From: Gnetum montanum
Taxonomy: Eukaryota; Streptophyta; Gnetopsida; Gnetales; Gnetaceae
Reading direction: 5' to 3'
NCBI GenBank assembly: GCA_015680685.1
Contig: MNCI01005245.1
Location: forward strand, 486,351 to 550,350
DNA: 64,000 bases
The notes under the pieces are model-generated. The model was not told the DNA's origin, ran no database searches, and saw nothing but the letters and a program-made list of their open reading frames with translations. Of this stretch, positions 21,525 to 33,036 are shown piece by piece. Made by a program: the position numbers and the translations under genes. Position 1 is the stretch's first letter. Each line of letters starts with the position of its first letter.

Positions 21525-23504
21525 ATGCCTCTCCTACAAGATGATAATGACGCCACACTTAGTGAGGAAGTTCATTGGAGAACCAATGAGCTATATGACG
21601 ATGAAAGTTGGAGTATACAACCTAAAGTGGGAGTTTCCTATAAGAATGAACAAAAACAACATCATCGTAACACACGAAAGCCTAACTTACCCGATGACGA
21701 TGAGCCCCCACTGGCCACTACAAGCTTAACGCAAATACAAGAGGCTGTTCGAATCTCACGTAGGCATCGTAAAGAGAGCCGACTACCCAGGCTCGATTTA
21801 AATAACTTTCCTAAATTTTCAGGAGGCTATGACTTAGATCCGCAACAACATTTACTAGTCTTCTATGATGCCTACACATGGAATAACATTGATAACAATT
21901 GGCAAAAATTGAAGCTCTTTACTATGACACTCGTTGATCAAGCTAAAGTATGGTATAGATCGTTGCAACCAAATTCAATACGACGCTGGTCAACAATGGT
22001 AGAGGTGTTTAACGAAAAATATCAAACCTACGCAAGAGTGTCAGCCTTGAGGAAACAAATCCAAGGATGGAAACAAGCAAAACATGAACCCTTGGACATG
22101 GCCTTAGAAAGATATTATGCACTGTTAAACAACTGTCCAGGCCATGGGTTTTCCGAGGAAAGGCTAATGTACCATATCATTGATGGGCTATGTAATGAAA
22201 CAAGAGAGACCTTAGGAACGTATGCCCAAGGTCAACTATACAACCTATGAACCCATCAAATCCAAGAGCTTATTAAGTGGGTAGCAAAAGAAGAAGGAGA
22301 ATTAGCTACATGGGAGAATGTTGAAAAACATAAACGGGATCAAAATTTTAACTCAACAAAGGTCCATGATCATAACAAGGAGAGATCAACAAATCTCAAA
22401 GTGGAAACATCATCTTTGCCAATTCAACAATTGTTAGAAGAAGCTGAGGCAAAGATCAATAAGATGTTGGAATGGATGAATCAAAAGTGTGGAGAATATA
22501 TCAACATCATTGGAGATAGAGTTTTGAAAACCCAAGAAGCAGGGCAAAATAATAGACATTCGGAGAAAAAGAATGAAGGGACTAAGCGCTCAACTGTCAA
22601 TCATATGTATGAATGCAACATATGCCTGTACAATCACCCCAAGGGCCAATGCCCAATATTGTTACATCTACATGAGCATTGGGGAAACATGTTACATCCA
22701 GAGTTCGTACAGAGATACTGTGTTCGATCACAGTGGCAATAACCCCAGTTGTGGGGGAATCCACCCTTAGACTGGAGGCACCCTTCATATTATCCGAATC
22801 CAAATGCTTATCCCATTCAACACCCTGTTTCTTCAGTTGGGCCGCCACACTTTATCTCACCACAATACCATTCTTCAAAAAACCATCAACCCATGCCTCT
22901 AACACAACCACCACCTTGTGCACCTTACATTCCTCCTAAATTTCAGCATTCTTATCCTTTCCCTCCTTCCACAATACCACCAACTGTTCCTAAGGTGTTT
23001 GTACCACCGCAAGCCACGAACAACACTTGTGCTACTGCTACTAACAGCAGTGAAGAGCCTCAACAACATCAAAGGCATCCTTTCTTTAAACAAGACCATA
23101 GGAAGGGACAACATAACTCTGAGGCCACTGCATCCTCCAACCCAGCACAAGCCCCACAATGTGATGCACCCTTACCTTCGAACCCAGCGCCTCATGTAAC
23201 TTCATCAGGGCCACCAACTAACACTCCAACAACCACAAGGCCCAATGAACATAACCATGGGAGGCATCAGCCCAATCCTTGCACCCCATCTAACCGTCCT
23301 AAACATCATGGTGGGTCAACATGTTATCCGGGAACTACATCGTATGAAGTGCCCCACTGTGTTTATTAGAAAGTGTGTGAAATCCAAGGTGATAAGTATG
23401 GACCAGCTTCAATATTTCCAATATGCAAGGATCCTTATTTTCCATTTATTAATCCTAGCCATACTCAACCATTTAGTTATGGGGGGTATCCCCCATTTCA
23501 ATAA
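21525..23504 (+). pseudogene. Element A gag (660 codons, 3 in-frame stops)
   Basis: One reading frame from ATG 21525 to the stop at 23502-23504, broken only by stops at 22248 (TGA), 22740 (TAA) and 23367 (TAG). No frameshift is present. Residues about 75-235 are a retrotransposon gag core (RLDLNNFPKFSGGYDLD, EVFNEKYQTYARVSALRK, HIIDGLCNETRETLG). A Lys/Glu-rich helical linker follows, then a zinc knuckle at residues 364-376, CNICLYNHPKGQC, with CX2CX3HX4C spacing. The tail is proline-rich (about 409-610). The protein would package RNA in virus-like particles. The stops fit C-to-T changes. It is transcribed from the 5' LTR and followed by no pol. Confidence 0.9.
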
Positions 23505-24860
23505 CAAGCAGGATTAATAAATTTTTTTTTTAATTTTCTTTAATTTTTCAACTTTTTGTTTTATCTTTTTATCTTTTTGTGTTTTTGTCTTTTTATGTTT
23601 TTGTAAGTAATCTCATCTACGAATAAAACACTCATGTGGATCATTGGTTGAGATGTGTTTTATGTTATTAAGTCTTGAGTGATCAATTATTTGAAACAGT
23701 GAGCCCACTACACCCACTCATCCACTCTATAAATAAAGAGTTTCTGTTTGAGGGTACAGTGATATTCTTGAAATTTCTAAACTTAAAATTAATTTTGTGT
23801 TCATTGTACCTAAAGTGAAGAAGGATGGACCAAGAGGGACTGATTAGGGTGTGACATCGAGGGGACTTGTAGATTCTCTTTGATGTCACCTGTGGGAGTT
23901 ATCATGCAATATGGTTGTACTAAGATCCTTGTAGATCTAACAAAAAATGGGAGTAAGAGTAATCAAAAGGGCACTCAAAAATCAAATGTTGTTCTAGGAG
24001 GTCCCACTAAAAAGACATGCACCCATGCTTGAAGGTTGGTGGCTTCTCTAGATTCAGTAAAGTGAAAAAAAAAAGAAAATGAAGAAGAAAAGAAAAAGAG
24101 GTGCCATAAAACAAAAATCACTCCTCCCTTGTACTAAACGCCAAGTGATCGTACGCCTTGTTGTTATGGTACTCTCATAGTTGTTCATCATGGGACGAAG
24201 CAATGCAATGTCACTATTTAGATGGATGAACTTGGTCCTGATCTTGGAACAATGGGTCAATGACACCTTAATCATACTTTGCACGTAGGATTCACTGTGT
24301 CCGGAGTCAGTTACCTCATGTCCCGATCTCTACGATCCCTTTCTACACTTCATCTCATCTCACTATTCGTGTAATTGTAGCTCATGTCCCATGTAGCATA
24401 AAATTTTCATCTCATTCCGGTGATATTTACATGCATGTGTTTTTTGGAGTTAGTGCAGATTACATTTAACCCTTCTAGTGCCCATGGACACTTTAAGTGT
24501 GATTACAAAAGGGCATTATAGGTTGAAACTTGCTTTGGGGAGGATCCACTTGTGTAATTTTGTTGTAATCTCCATTAAATCTCTAGCTAGAACACACAAT
24601 CTCTTACCCTTGGTTTAATTTTCAAAAATTTCTTTCCCATTTATTAACCCTCAAAACTTTAATGTTCCAAAGTACCATTACATTCCCTTTTCTTCATAAC
24701 CGCCAATTTTTTAATTTTTAAATTCACATCCTTATCATTCAAAGTGCCTCTCGAATTCATGTAATTACCCTCGAATATATTAATCCTTGTCAATGTCCTC
24801 ACTTTACACATTAATTTCAAGAAAAATCATTAAAAATTCGGTCGTAACCAGGTGTCTCAC
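23505..24860 (+). other. Inter-ORF non-coding region of A
   Basis: A T-rich tract (23520-23610) follows the gag stop. A segment at 23810-23890 contains the GTGTGACATCGAGGGGA motif shared with D, G, H and I. Block 1 (24001-24051, CCCATGCTTGAAGGT) and block 2 (about 24487-24558, GGGCATTATAGG then GGGGAGGATCCACTT) are conserved across elements. Short ORFs here have no recognisable content. Confidence 0.6.
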
Positions 24861-24870
24861 TATAGTTTGG

Positions 24871-24961
24871 ACGAGATATCGTGTACGCGATATCGCGTCC
24901 CACGTGATATCGCGTACGCAATGTACCGTACGTGATATCGCGTCTCCTTTTCCTATAAATA
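24871..24961 (+). promoter_or_regulatory. Internal promoter of A ORF2: same GATATC array plus TATA
   Basis: Four GATATC sites in GATATCGCG/CGCGATATC context (24871-24943), including GATATCGCGTACGC, followed at 24954-24961 by TATAAATA inside CCTATAAATAGGA. Array type, order and spacing to TATA match the LTR promoter of the same element, yet the surrounding sequence is not an LTR. It lies about 470 bp before the ORF2 ATG. Confidence 0.75.
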
Positions 24962-25109
24962 GGAACCCCCACCACAACACTTAGCTTCATTTGGCCATTT
25001 ACGCGGGGGGAAGTTTTTGAATTTTTTCTCTGCGACTTGCGCTTGCGTGACCCTTGTTTTTGCATCCATATCTCACGCACTGGTACTCCGATTTGAATTC
25101 TGTTTGAAC

Positions 25110-25429
25110 CTGCTTGAACCCGGAGTGTTTAGTTTAGTTGTGGGGGAGAGACACTTGCCAAAAAGTGCCTAACTTTTTTGAAATTTTTCATCGCCCAAAG
25201 GACATCAATTAGGGTAATTAATACTAACACTTAGACAAATTGTGCCAAAAATCATATAACCTTAAGTATATCGGGAGATTAAAATGAAATTTCACCTAAG
25301 TCATAGGATCCATTATCATACTTTTTGGGCACAATCACACAATAACAAACGATCTTTAATTAAGGCAAGTAGTAAGGTATAACTTGATTTCCTAAACAAC
25401 CTTACTAATGTTGGCCCGTGTGGTTGCAG
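25110..25429 (+). other. Probable 5'-UTR intron of ORF2 (A)
   Basis: The 3' end is a textbook plant acceptor: a T-rich stretch and TTGCAG directly before the ORF2 ATG (25430). The AT-rich body and the GTGGGGG motif at about 25140 align with D and G, where the donor AG|GTAAGCTC is intact. In A the donor position is mutated (GGAGTGTTTAG), so the exact 5' end is uncertain. Confidence 0.5.
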
Positions 25430-28216
25430 ATGGCCCCGAAACGTTCACAGCAGAAGAGTCCTAACCAAGGTGGAGTGAAACAACCTAGGAGAGGTAGAAG
25501 GCAAGGCCCTGCCAGACAACATAACGAATAGGAGGTACACTCATTCAGTATCCATCAAGAAGGACCTCCTACCAGAAGATCCGGGTAGGCGGAAGGAGGA
25601 GCTACTGCGCCTAAATTAGGACAACAACTCACGTTGCCCCCGGAATGTGTTCAGGCTATCCACACGAAGTCCACAATTGCTTCGGTGATTGTGGAACTCA
25701 ACTTCAAATCTTCTGTAGAGTTCGCTCCTGAGGCTGTTAGGGATCACCTCAAAGGGTTTCCCTTATGGCCTGTCCTCTCTGAAAAAGGTGCCTGGTACTT
25801 AGGAGAAACGTACCTATTCTGGCACAATAAGGAGCAAGGCACCACAGTCAATATTGGTGGTGTGACAGTGGATTTTTCTGCACAGGCAATTTCGGAGGTG
25901 TTAAACCTTCCAAATTCAGGCCCCCACGTTGCTCGGTTATCCACCCGATCAGACCCTAATGTGTGAAAGGATTGGCTAGAAAAGGCTTATGGCAGAGATA
26001 AAACTTTTGGTGAGCTGACCACGGAAGAGAGAGTTTATTTCAAAATCGAAACCTATCACCTCTTCCCCACAAAAGGTTTAAAAATAATATCAATGTACGC
26101 GGCAAGAGGATGTGCAGTGTTGATGGAAAAGATTAACGCTAACCTTCCTCATCTATATCTGACGGAGATCCTAAGGCGATTTGAAGAACGGAAGACAGGG
26201 AAAATGGCACTCCCTTTTCCCTGCCTTATGAGAAAACTGTGACAACGGGCTGGGATTCGAGGATATACAAATGACGTCCTTCGAAAAGCGCAAAATGCTT
26301 CTTACGTTGAATTGTTAAAGGCGCCAGCTCCAAGAAAGAGCACTGGCGAAGAGCTGGGACCAGATGAAGAAGATGAAGAATAAATGACTGGACCCCCTGC
26401 AACTCAACTTGTAGGACCCAGTCAACCTCCAACCACAAGTCCCAGCCAACAACAAGAAGCAGGACCCAGTACAAGTCAGGATCAGCCACTGCCGCAAGAC
26501 TATAGACCGTCGATGAGCCATCTGAGGGCCATTGCTGAGACGATCAGTTGGAGAAATCATGATGATGCCAATCTCTTCCACGTCATCGATGATGCTAGCC
26601 AGCCTACGATTTCAGTAGATCACACACGGGGTGAGTTGTCAATGCAAATAGGAGGAGGGGAAATCAGATGGTCACAACAGATTTCTGGGAACGCGGCGTC
26701 CTTTCAAGTGCAATTAGAGACTGGTGAAGGGGCCACTGTGGTGGTCATGCAACACCAAGATGCCGCGGGAGCAGCTGAAGTGGTCGCTAAACACATCAAA
26801 GAGTCTTTTAATGTACCTGTTGTGTCACCGGTAGATCTTTCAGGAGCACAGGATGCTCAAACTATTGCCAGAACCTCAATGACTCCTGCTGAACATGAGG
26901 ATGTATTGGAGAGATTGCTTCAAACAGGACAAGTTTTAACGTCCCTGTTTGACATCCCCCAGGATGTAACGGCAATTCAGTCAGACCTCATTTCCACAAA
27001 GGGGAAACTAGTCATATCCTAAGTAAGGGCTGAGCATGCTGAGGCTGAAGTGCAAAAATTACAAGAGCAGCTCATCGCCTTATAAGCAGCACAGCGGGAG
27101 CCCTTGCAATTGGTTCTCATAGACCAGTTAGACAATTTTAGAACTGAGCAACTAACCAAACTAATTGCAGAAAATAATAAGGTGGTAGAAGAAAAGGAGA
27201 CGGCCACTTGGGATGCCTCCGCAGCAAAGGCACAAACCCATGTGCATCTTAAGGCACTCAAGGCCTTGCAAGAAGAGAATAAGCAGTTGGTTGCAGATAA
27301 CCTTCGATTGACTTCTGTGGAGAAGCAAAAGAATGTTCTCGATGAGCACTTTCATCGGTTGCGAGAACAATTCATTCGAGTCAACCAAGATGTAAGCCGT
27401 TTAGCTAGAGAAAATCGGATCCTCTCAATGGAGGAGGTACGTGCTATTCGACAGAAATCAGCCATCGAGATTAGTGCGTGGCAGAATGAGGGTAAACGAC
27501 ATGAGAAGCTGAAGGAGCATTTTCGTGATCAGGTGGGGATGTATAAACAGATCCTGGAGAAGGAGATCCATATGGCCAAAGCTCAAATAAACAGCATTAG
27601 TACCCAGCACACTGATTGGGGAGCCATATTGGACACTTATGCCTATGCCCACGAGGCAGAAATTAAGAACCGGGACCTGCAGATCCAAGACTTAACGGAA
27701 TACATGGAGTTGGCAAACCTTCGATATGCCAACCTGGCCATGTTAACAGCAGGACGCCCAAGGTCAGAGCTCGAGTAGCAGGTAGCTTCCACCCACATCA
27801 AATATGAAGCCGAATTTGCAGAACGGAAGAAGTTGGCTGAAAAATTAGATGTTGCAAATTCTGAACTCGCGATGGTAAAAGAAAGCTACCAAGGACAGAA
27901 AGATGTGGCAACCAACTTGGCTCGACAGCTAACAGAACTTCATGAATACAAAGATAGAGCCAGAGCCTATGAAGAAAAACGACGGGTGTTCACGGCATGG
28001 TACGTCAAAGCTAATCAGATGTTCCCGCAACTACCCTATCCGTGGGAAGTGCTGACTCCATCAAACATCGGAGTATCAGCATGGACGGCACAAGACCCTC
28101 GGACCGAAGAGGAGAAGCTCCAGGCTATTCTTCAGTGTCATCAACCTTCAAAGCTTGGAGCACGTGACAAAGGGAAAGCACCCATGGAGGAGCCACCGCC
28201 ACCTGGAACTACATGA
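25430..28216 (+). pseudogene. Element A ORF2 (about 928 codons, 8 in-frame stops)
   Basis: A single frame from ATG 25430 to the stop at 28214-28216. In-frame stops begin at 25529, 25586, 25964, 26240, 26381, 27020, 27083 and 27776; there is no frameshift. The first 40 residues are Lys/Arg/Gln-rich (MAPKRSQQKSP...), possibly a nuclear signal. Residues about 80-290 resemble the putative plant transposon protein domain (PF20167-like): WYLGETYLFWHN, VTVDFSAQAISEVLNLP, then MYAARGCAVLMEKI and FPCLMRKL. An acidic stretch follows, then a central domain with ISGNAASFQVQLETGEGATV that is conserved in D and G. Residues about 530-860 are coiled coil. The C-terminus has WYVKANQMFPQLPYPWEVL and a Pro-rich tail. 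A TAA-ATG at 26381-26386 could instead split it into two ORFs. No enzyme motif is seen, and the function is unknown. Confidence 0.75.
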
Positions 28217-28378
28217 GTTCCACATTTTTGTAGTTGTAGCATTTTTTCTCTATGTTGTGTCTTCCCACACTGCAGCATTAGTCCATTTCTTTTTCTAGTT
28301 AATAATCCCATACCTATCCACTGTGTAATCACTGAAGCTTATTCTCTTTGTAACTCAAGAACAAATTTTTATTCAGTC

Positions 28379-28387
28379 GTGGGGGTA
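28379..28387 (+). other. Polypurine tract of A
   Basis: GTGGGGGTA directly before the 3' LTR. The GGGGTA-TGATGA arrangement recurs at D (15219-15227) and, in reverse, at G, H and J. Confidence 0.75.
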
Positions 28388-29408
28388 TGATGAGACGCGG
28401 TTCGCACAGGCCGCGATATCGCGTACGCGATATCGTAGCCGACGCGATATCGCATCCCCCGTGATATCGCGTACACGATAGTGCGTCCTTCCCTACGATA
28501 TCGCGTATGCGATATCGCAGTCCGCTGCCATGTCTATAAATAAGAGGCATCTCTCCCTTGTTTGGGGATCCCAATTTTAGAGTAGTGAAGCTCTGGCAGT
28601 TTGATCCCTCCAGAGTTAGAATTTTTCCCGTGTCTGCCCGCAGTGTGGTGAATGTAATTGTATGGTGTCTTTATTCGAGTGTGCCGTACTTGGACACGCA
28701 CATGACCGGCAATAAAGATCGAGATTACTTCATCATTGCAGCATTCACTTAGTTTATTTAATTGTTATTTATTTAATGTTATTTATTGCTTTCATAGCGC
28801 GGTGTGAGTACGACTTAACTACGAGCATCTACGGGTGTGTACGGCTAGTTAAGGAATCGGTTACTCATCGCGATTAGTTTCTCACCCTTAAACTCCTAGA
28901 AGCGGAACGAGTATGACTTGATTACGAGCATTTAAGTGTGACTGCTTGGTAGCCCAGTGGTGTAGCTAGGGGGATCTACGCTTGGTAACCCAGTGGCGTA
29001 TTTGGGGTCTGCGCTTGGTAATCCCAGTGGCGTACCTAGGCCTATGCTTGGTAGTCCCAGTGACAGTCGTGCACAAAGTCCAAGATGTGTACGGTTGATC
29101 AAGGAATCGGTTGCTCATCGCACTTAGGCTAGATTAGATTTCTTACCCTTTTCCTCTTAGCTTAGATTAGTTGATATTATTTTCCACTGCCATCAGGAGT
29201 AGCGTTAGAATTAGAACACATCATACACCTCATCTAGACTAAACCATACGTGACATATGCAAAACTAGTCTAGATGGGAAGACAGCGAACTGCGACCTAA
29301 GGCTAACTATCTAGGTGCCACAACTAGTCCATCTGCGAAGTTCAACCAGATCGCGCGTGCGACATTCGTTTTGTATGGTTGAGTGTAGGGGTACCTCGCC
29401 ACTCATCA
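28388..29408 (+). repeat. 3' LTR of A
   Basis: Copy of 20386-21392 differing by scattered transitions and by one additional unit in the U3 array (GTACACGATAGTGCG region, around 28470-28485). TATAAATA is at 28535-28542. It is followed by the CCTCC duplication. Confidence 0.92.
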
Positions 29409-30649
29409 CCTCCTTTTGTTCTGATCACTTGATTCATTTTACACTACTCTCTCCTCTATGATTTATTTGCAAGTTTTAACTTTTTGATCCATCAATTTTA
29501 ACAACTTTGCTTCAAGCTCAACAAGAGAATTTTGTATTAACAAGGTTCATTGTAAAATCATATCATCGAGAGTTGCCTCTTTTTCCTCAACATTCTCCCA
29601 TTTGCATAGCTCTCCTTCTTCTTTCTCCACACACTTGATTAACTCTTTGTTCTAATGGGTTCATAGCTCATGATGTGGAAAAGTTGCTTTTCCTTAGAGA
29701 AACCATGGCTTGGGCATCTATGTAGTAGCAAATAGTATCTTTCCAAGGCCACTTCCAAGGGTTCATGATTTTCTTGCTTCTACTCTTCGATTTCTTTTCT
29801 TAGGTTGGACACTCTCTCATAGGTTTCATATTTTTTGTTGAAAGGTTCCAAAATTGTGGACCATTGGTGAATGGAACTTGGTTCCAACAATCTATACCAA
29901 CTTTCAACATCATTGATTAGTGTCCTAGGAAAGAGCTTAAGCTTTTTCCATCCACTCTCAATGTTGTATAAGGAAAAGGCATCATGGAAGGCTTGTAGAT
30001 GATGTTGTGGATCAAAATCATAGCCTCCCATGAACTTAGGGATATTATTAATATCAAGCCTAGGTAGGCGAATTTCCTTGTGATGCTTGTGAGGTATCTT
30101 AATCGCCTCCATGATTTGAATTAGGCTCTTAGTGACTAACAAGGCTGCTTCATCATCAGACATGTTGTGATGAAAATTTCTATTTTTATTTGTTTGATTG
30201 TGACAATCTTGTCTATGCTCATGGTGATATCTTTGATTTTTCACTTGGGTTCAATTTCTATCTTTATCTTGTCCCTATAGTGGAGCTCTATCTCTATACC
30301 TACGTTCATATTCATCAAAACTAGATGTTGAAGAGGAAGAGGAAGATGAGGAGCTAGAAAAATCGCCATGGCTTCTATAGTTCTTCCCATGGTCCCTTGA
30401 TTTATCTTGTCTATGTTTAGAGGAGGTCCTAGGCCTTGAAGCCCTCCTTGTTCTAGGACTTTTTCCATCTCCTCTAGGATTGTTTACACTAGTTGAATGT
30501 AGTCTTTGAGTGTAATAAGGGTCTAAATGAGCATAGGAAACACCTATTTGAGGTTGTTCACTCCAATTTTCTTCAGTATATATCCTATCATTTCTCCTAC
30601 GAGTGTTCTCATCATATGATGCATTATGGGTCCTATGTGAAGAAGACAT
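29409..30649 (-). pseudogene. Element B gag, N-terminal part
   Basis: Starts at ATG 30649. The first 124 codons are open: a Ser/Arg-rich N-terminus with a poly-Ser run (about residues 98-109). The next open stretch (30244-29780) is the gag core: LPRLDINNIPKFMGGYDFD, HHLQAFHDAFSLYNIE, KKLKLFPRTL, NKKYETYERVSNLRKEIEE. The Ser-rich N-terminus is like G and unlike A, so B descends from a separate gag lineage. A is inserted at 29409. Confidence 0.8.
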
Positions 30650-30762
30650 GGTGTTGTCTAATAATGTGTGTGACTTAAAATATTAATTTTTTCTAAGAGA
30701 TAGATCATTAATACCATTACAGTGATTGTGTATAATATAACTAATCTAGATAACTAGTAGCA

Positions 30763-30780
30763 TCCCCAAAAATGACACTA
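30763..30780 (-). other. Primer binding site of B (decayed)
   Basis: The minus strand reads TAGTGTCATTTTTGGGGA, at the expected place one base from the LTR. It shares 11 of 18 bases with the tRNA-Asp complement, and most differences are transitions. Confidence 0.55.
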
Positions 30781-30781
30781 A

Positions 30782-31646
30782 TGATGAGCAACAAGGTACC
30801 CCTATGCCCAACCATACAAATCACAAAAATTCACGCATGATCTAGTCAAATTTCATGGATGGGACTAGTTGTGGCATCTAGATCACTATGCCTTGATCGT
30901 AGTTCACTATCTTCCCACTTGGACTAGTGGTAGCTTTATCATGTATGGTTTAGTCTAAAGTGAGGCATATGATTTTTTATTATTTTATATTTTATTATTC
31001 TATGATTAACAATAGGTTGAAACTCTGTTTATAATCAATTCAACTAATCTAATTGCTAATTAATAATCAACTATCCTAACATAAGTATCTGATCCCACTT
31101 CTCGTGCACATCCTGAACACATATAACATTGTTGGGTTACCAAATGTTAAGCATTGCTGGGATTACCAAGAGTCATACGCATGCTCGAAGTGATCATAAT
31201 TATGTGCTTAATTAATTAACATGCATGAAAATGTTAATATTAAATAAGTACATGAAAAGTAAATTGCATAGAAAGTAAATTTAATCTACGTCAAAGTGCT
31301 ACGATAAGATTCAATCTCAATCTTATTGCCACTCATGGAATATGTCCAGGTACATGGCTAGTCGAATAAAACTTCATACAACTAACTCAAATCCACTCTG
31401 TGGGCACTCACTGACTATTCTCTAAGATTATGGAATAAAACTACAAGAATTTGGCTACTGTATTAACAAAACTATGAAAAGTTATGCAAAAATCTCCTAA
31501 CATCATGAGCCCAAGTGCTATATTTATAGGCTAGCCCATACCTCACAACATTAGATATTCGACATCGCATCTGGGCTCTAACATTGGATACCCGATGTCA
31601 CATCTTGTTCCTAACTTCGAAGCAAATGAAAAAACATTTTTGATCA
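30782..31646 (-). repeat. 5' LTR of B
   Basis: Pairs with 16395-17218. TATA (rc) at 31521-31528. The U3 array at 31548-31615 has TTCGACATCGCATCTGGGC-type units. Flanked by CATGC. Confidence 0.85.
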
Positions 31647-31651
31647 CATGC

Positions 31652-32450
31652 CCAAAGAAAATTATTAGAGTTGAAAGCCCATCAAATACAAAGGCTAATT
31701 GAACAGGTGGCAAAAGAAGGAGAGCTATGTAAAAGGCAGAGTGTAGAAGAATATAACTAGGATCGAACTCTTTACAAAAAAAGAGGTTCATATTTTTTAT
31801 CAAGAAAGAGACATAGCTCTTGATTAGTTAATTTCACACAAAACCTTGTCAATACAAAAGTCTATTTTTGAGATTAAAGCAAGGGTAGATAAAATGTCAA
31901 GTAGATGAATGAAAAATTTATAACCAAATTGAAAGTCATAGAGGAGAAGGTAAAGTAAATAAGATCAAGTGGTTAAAACAAGAAGAGGAAAAAGAACAAG
32001 GAAACATGTAAGGACACTTATAGAAAAAGAGGGAAACTGGTTGGAGTAGAAGAGGTTATAAACTTAGATACAAAGGAGGAGAATGAATGTAACATTTATC
32101 AATATGAACATCTAAAGGGTTATTTCCTAGTTGTGTTACATCTACAAGAGTTTGGGGCTTTTTCTTTAAAGCCAAATTTGTAGAAAAGAAAATAACTAGG
32201 GGATGGCCTTACCCATAAGGGAATTATAGATAGTTCTACAACCAACGAAACTATCCTAGTAGGCCTTATCAACCTCAAGACTACTCTTAATAACAGTGGT
32301 GGGAAATTCCATCAACAAACTAGCTTTACCCCTATCACTAACTAAGCACTTATGGATACTGTGTTCAAAAACTTATTTCTCCACATGGTTCTACTTCTAG
32401 TGCCTCAACTTAGTACTATTACCCTCCTAAATACCATTAACCCATAACCA
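31652..32450 (+). pseudogene. Element C gag, fragment 3 of 3
   Basis: Resumes after B with RKLLELKAHQIQRLIEQVAKE, then a Lys/Glu-rich linker and a zinc-knuckle remnant (ECNIYQYEHLKGYF followed by LHLQEFGAF). A proline/asparagine-rich tail follows. The similarity ends near 32450, and pol of C is not present. Confidence 0.7.
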
Positions 32451-33036
32451 TTGTTGGAATTTGATGCATAAAATATGCAATTTTTGATATGTAACGTGAC
32501 AAAAATGTAGTGAAAATTAAAAAAAGCTAAAGGATTTAAACATTGTATGGGAATGATGCTTTTCAATTTTATTATGCATCATTTATAAGTTATTTTTCTT
32601 AATAAAACTAACTAATGTACTTAAACATGAAATTATTGGAAACTAGTTGTGATTAATATTGAACTACCAGTCAAATCCAAATTGCCACTTGTTCGAAGCA
32701 TGTAGTTACTACTTGCAAGGAGAAAATAACACTGCATACCCATGTTCCAACTTGGTAGAAGATAGTGGGAAGCAGCAACCAACAATTGTCACTTACTAAA
32801 CCAAAGCAGCATAACTAGTTTCTCTCCTAATATTTGAAAGAGATCATAGTAGATTTCACATTTGCATTTGTTTCAACTTCACATGGTCTACAACTTTGCA
32901 TTTACCATTGAAATGGGAAATGGAGCTTAAAAAATGCAATTAACCCATGACTAAAGATGTTTTGCTAGAAAGCTATATACCCCCTCCATTTTGTAGGCAA
33001 ATACTTGATGTCCGAGCTTTTGATGCAATTGGCAAT
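32451..33036. other. Unassigned AT-rich sequence before G
   Basis: I recognise no gene or element. It is continuous with 53107 onward if G is removed (TSD GCAAT at 33032-33036 and 53102-53106). Confidence 0.5.

Larger units (their letters stand above)
20386..29408 (+). mobile_element. Element A: young two-gene non-autonomous LTR element
   Basis: 9,023 bp with near-identical LTRs of 1007 and 1021 bp, perfect CCTCC target duplication (20381-20385, 29409-29413), a tRNA-Asp primer site and a polypurine tract. Each LTR is bounded by the inverted repeat TGATGAG...CTCATCA. Inside are gag (21525-23504) and, behind its own promoter, ORF2 (25430-28216). There is no trace of protease, RT, RNase H or integrase, so movement would need pol from a relative such as G. 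It is the youngest structure in the first half of the window, nested in B. Confidence 0.9.
16395..31646 (-). mobile_element. Element B: gag-only non-autonomous element (holds A)
   Basis: Reverse element with LTRs 16395-17218 and 30782-31646 and TSD CATGT (16390-16394)/CATGC (31647-31651). It is about 6.2 kb without A. Contents in its own direction: primer site, gag (30649 to about 19370, interrupted by A), inter-ORF blocks, a short 3' coding remnant and a polypurine tract. No pol and no full ORF2 are visible. It sits in the gag of C. Confidence 0.85.

Noticed and set aside
25430-28216. ORF2 as an envelope protein or as a transposase
   Set aside because: No signal peptide, transmembrane segment or catalytic motif is visible. 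The PF20167-like domain has a name that mentions transposons but no proven enzymatic activity.
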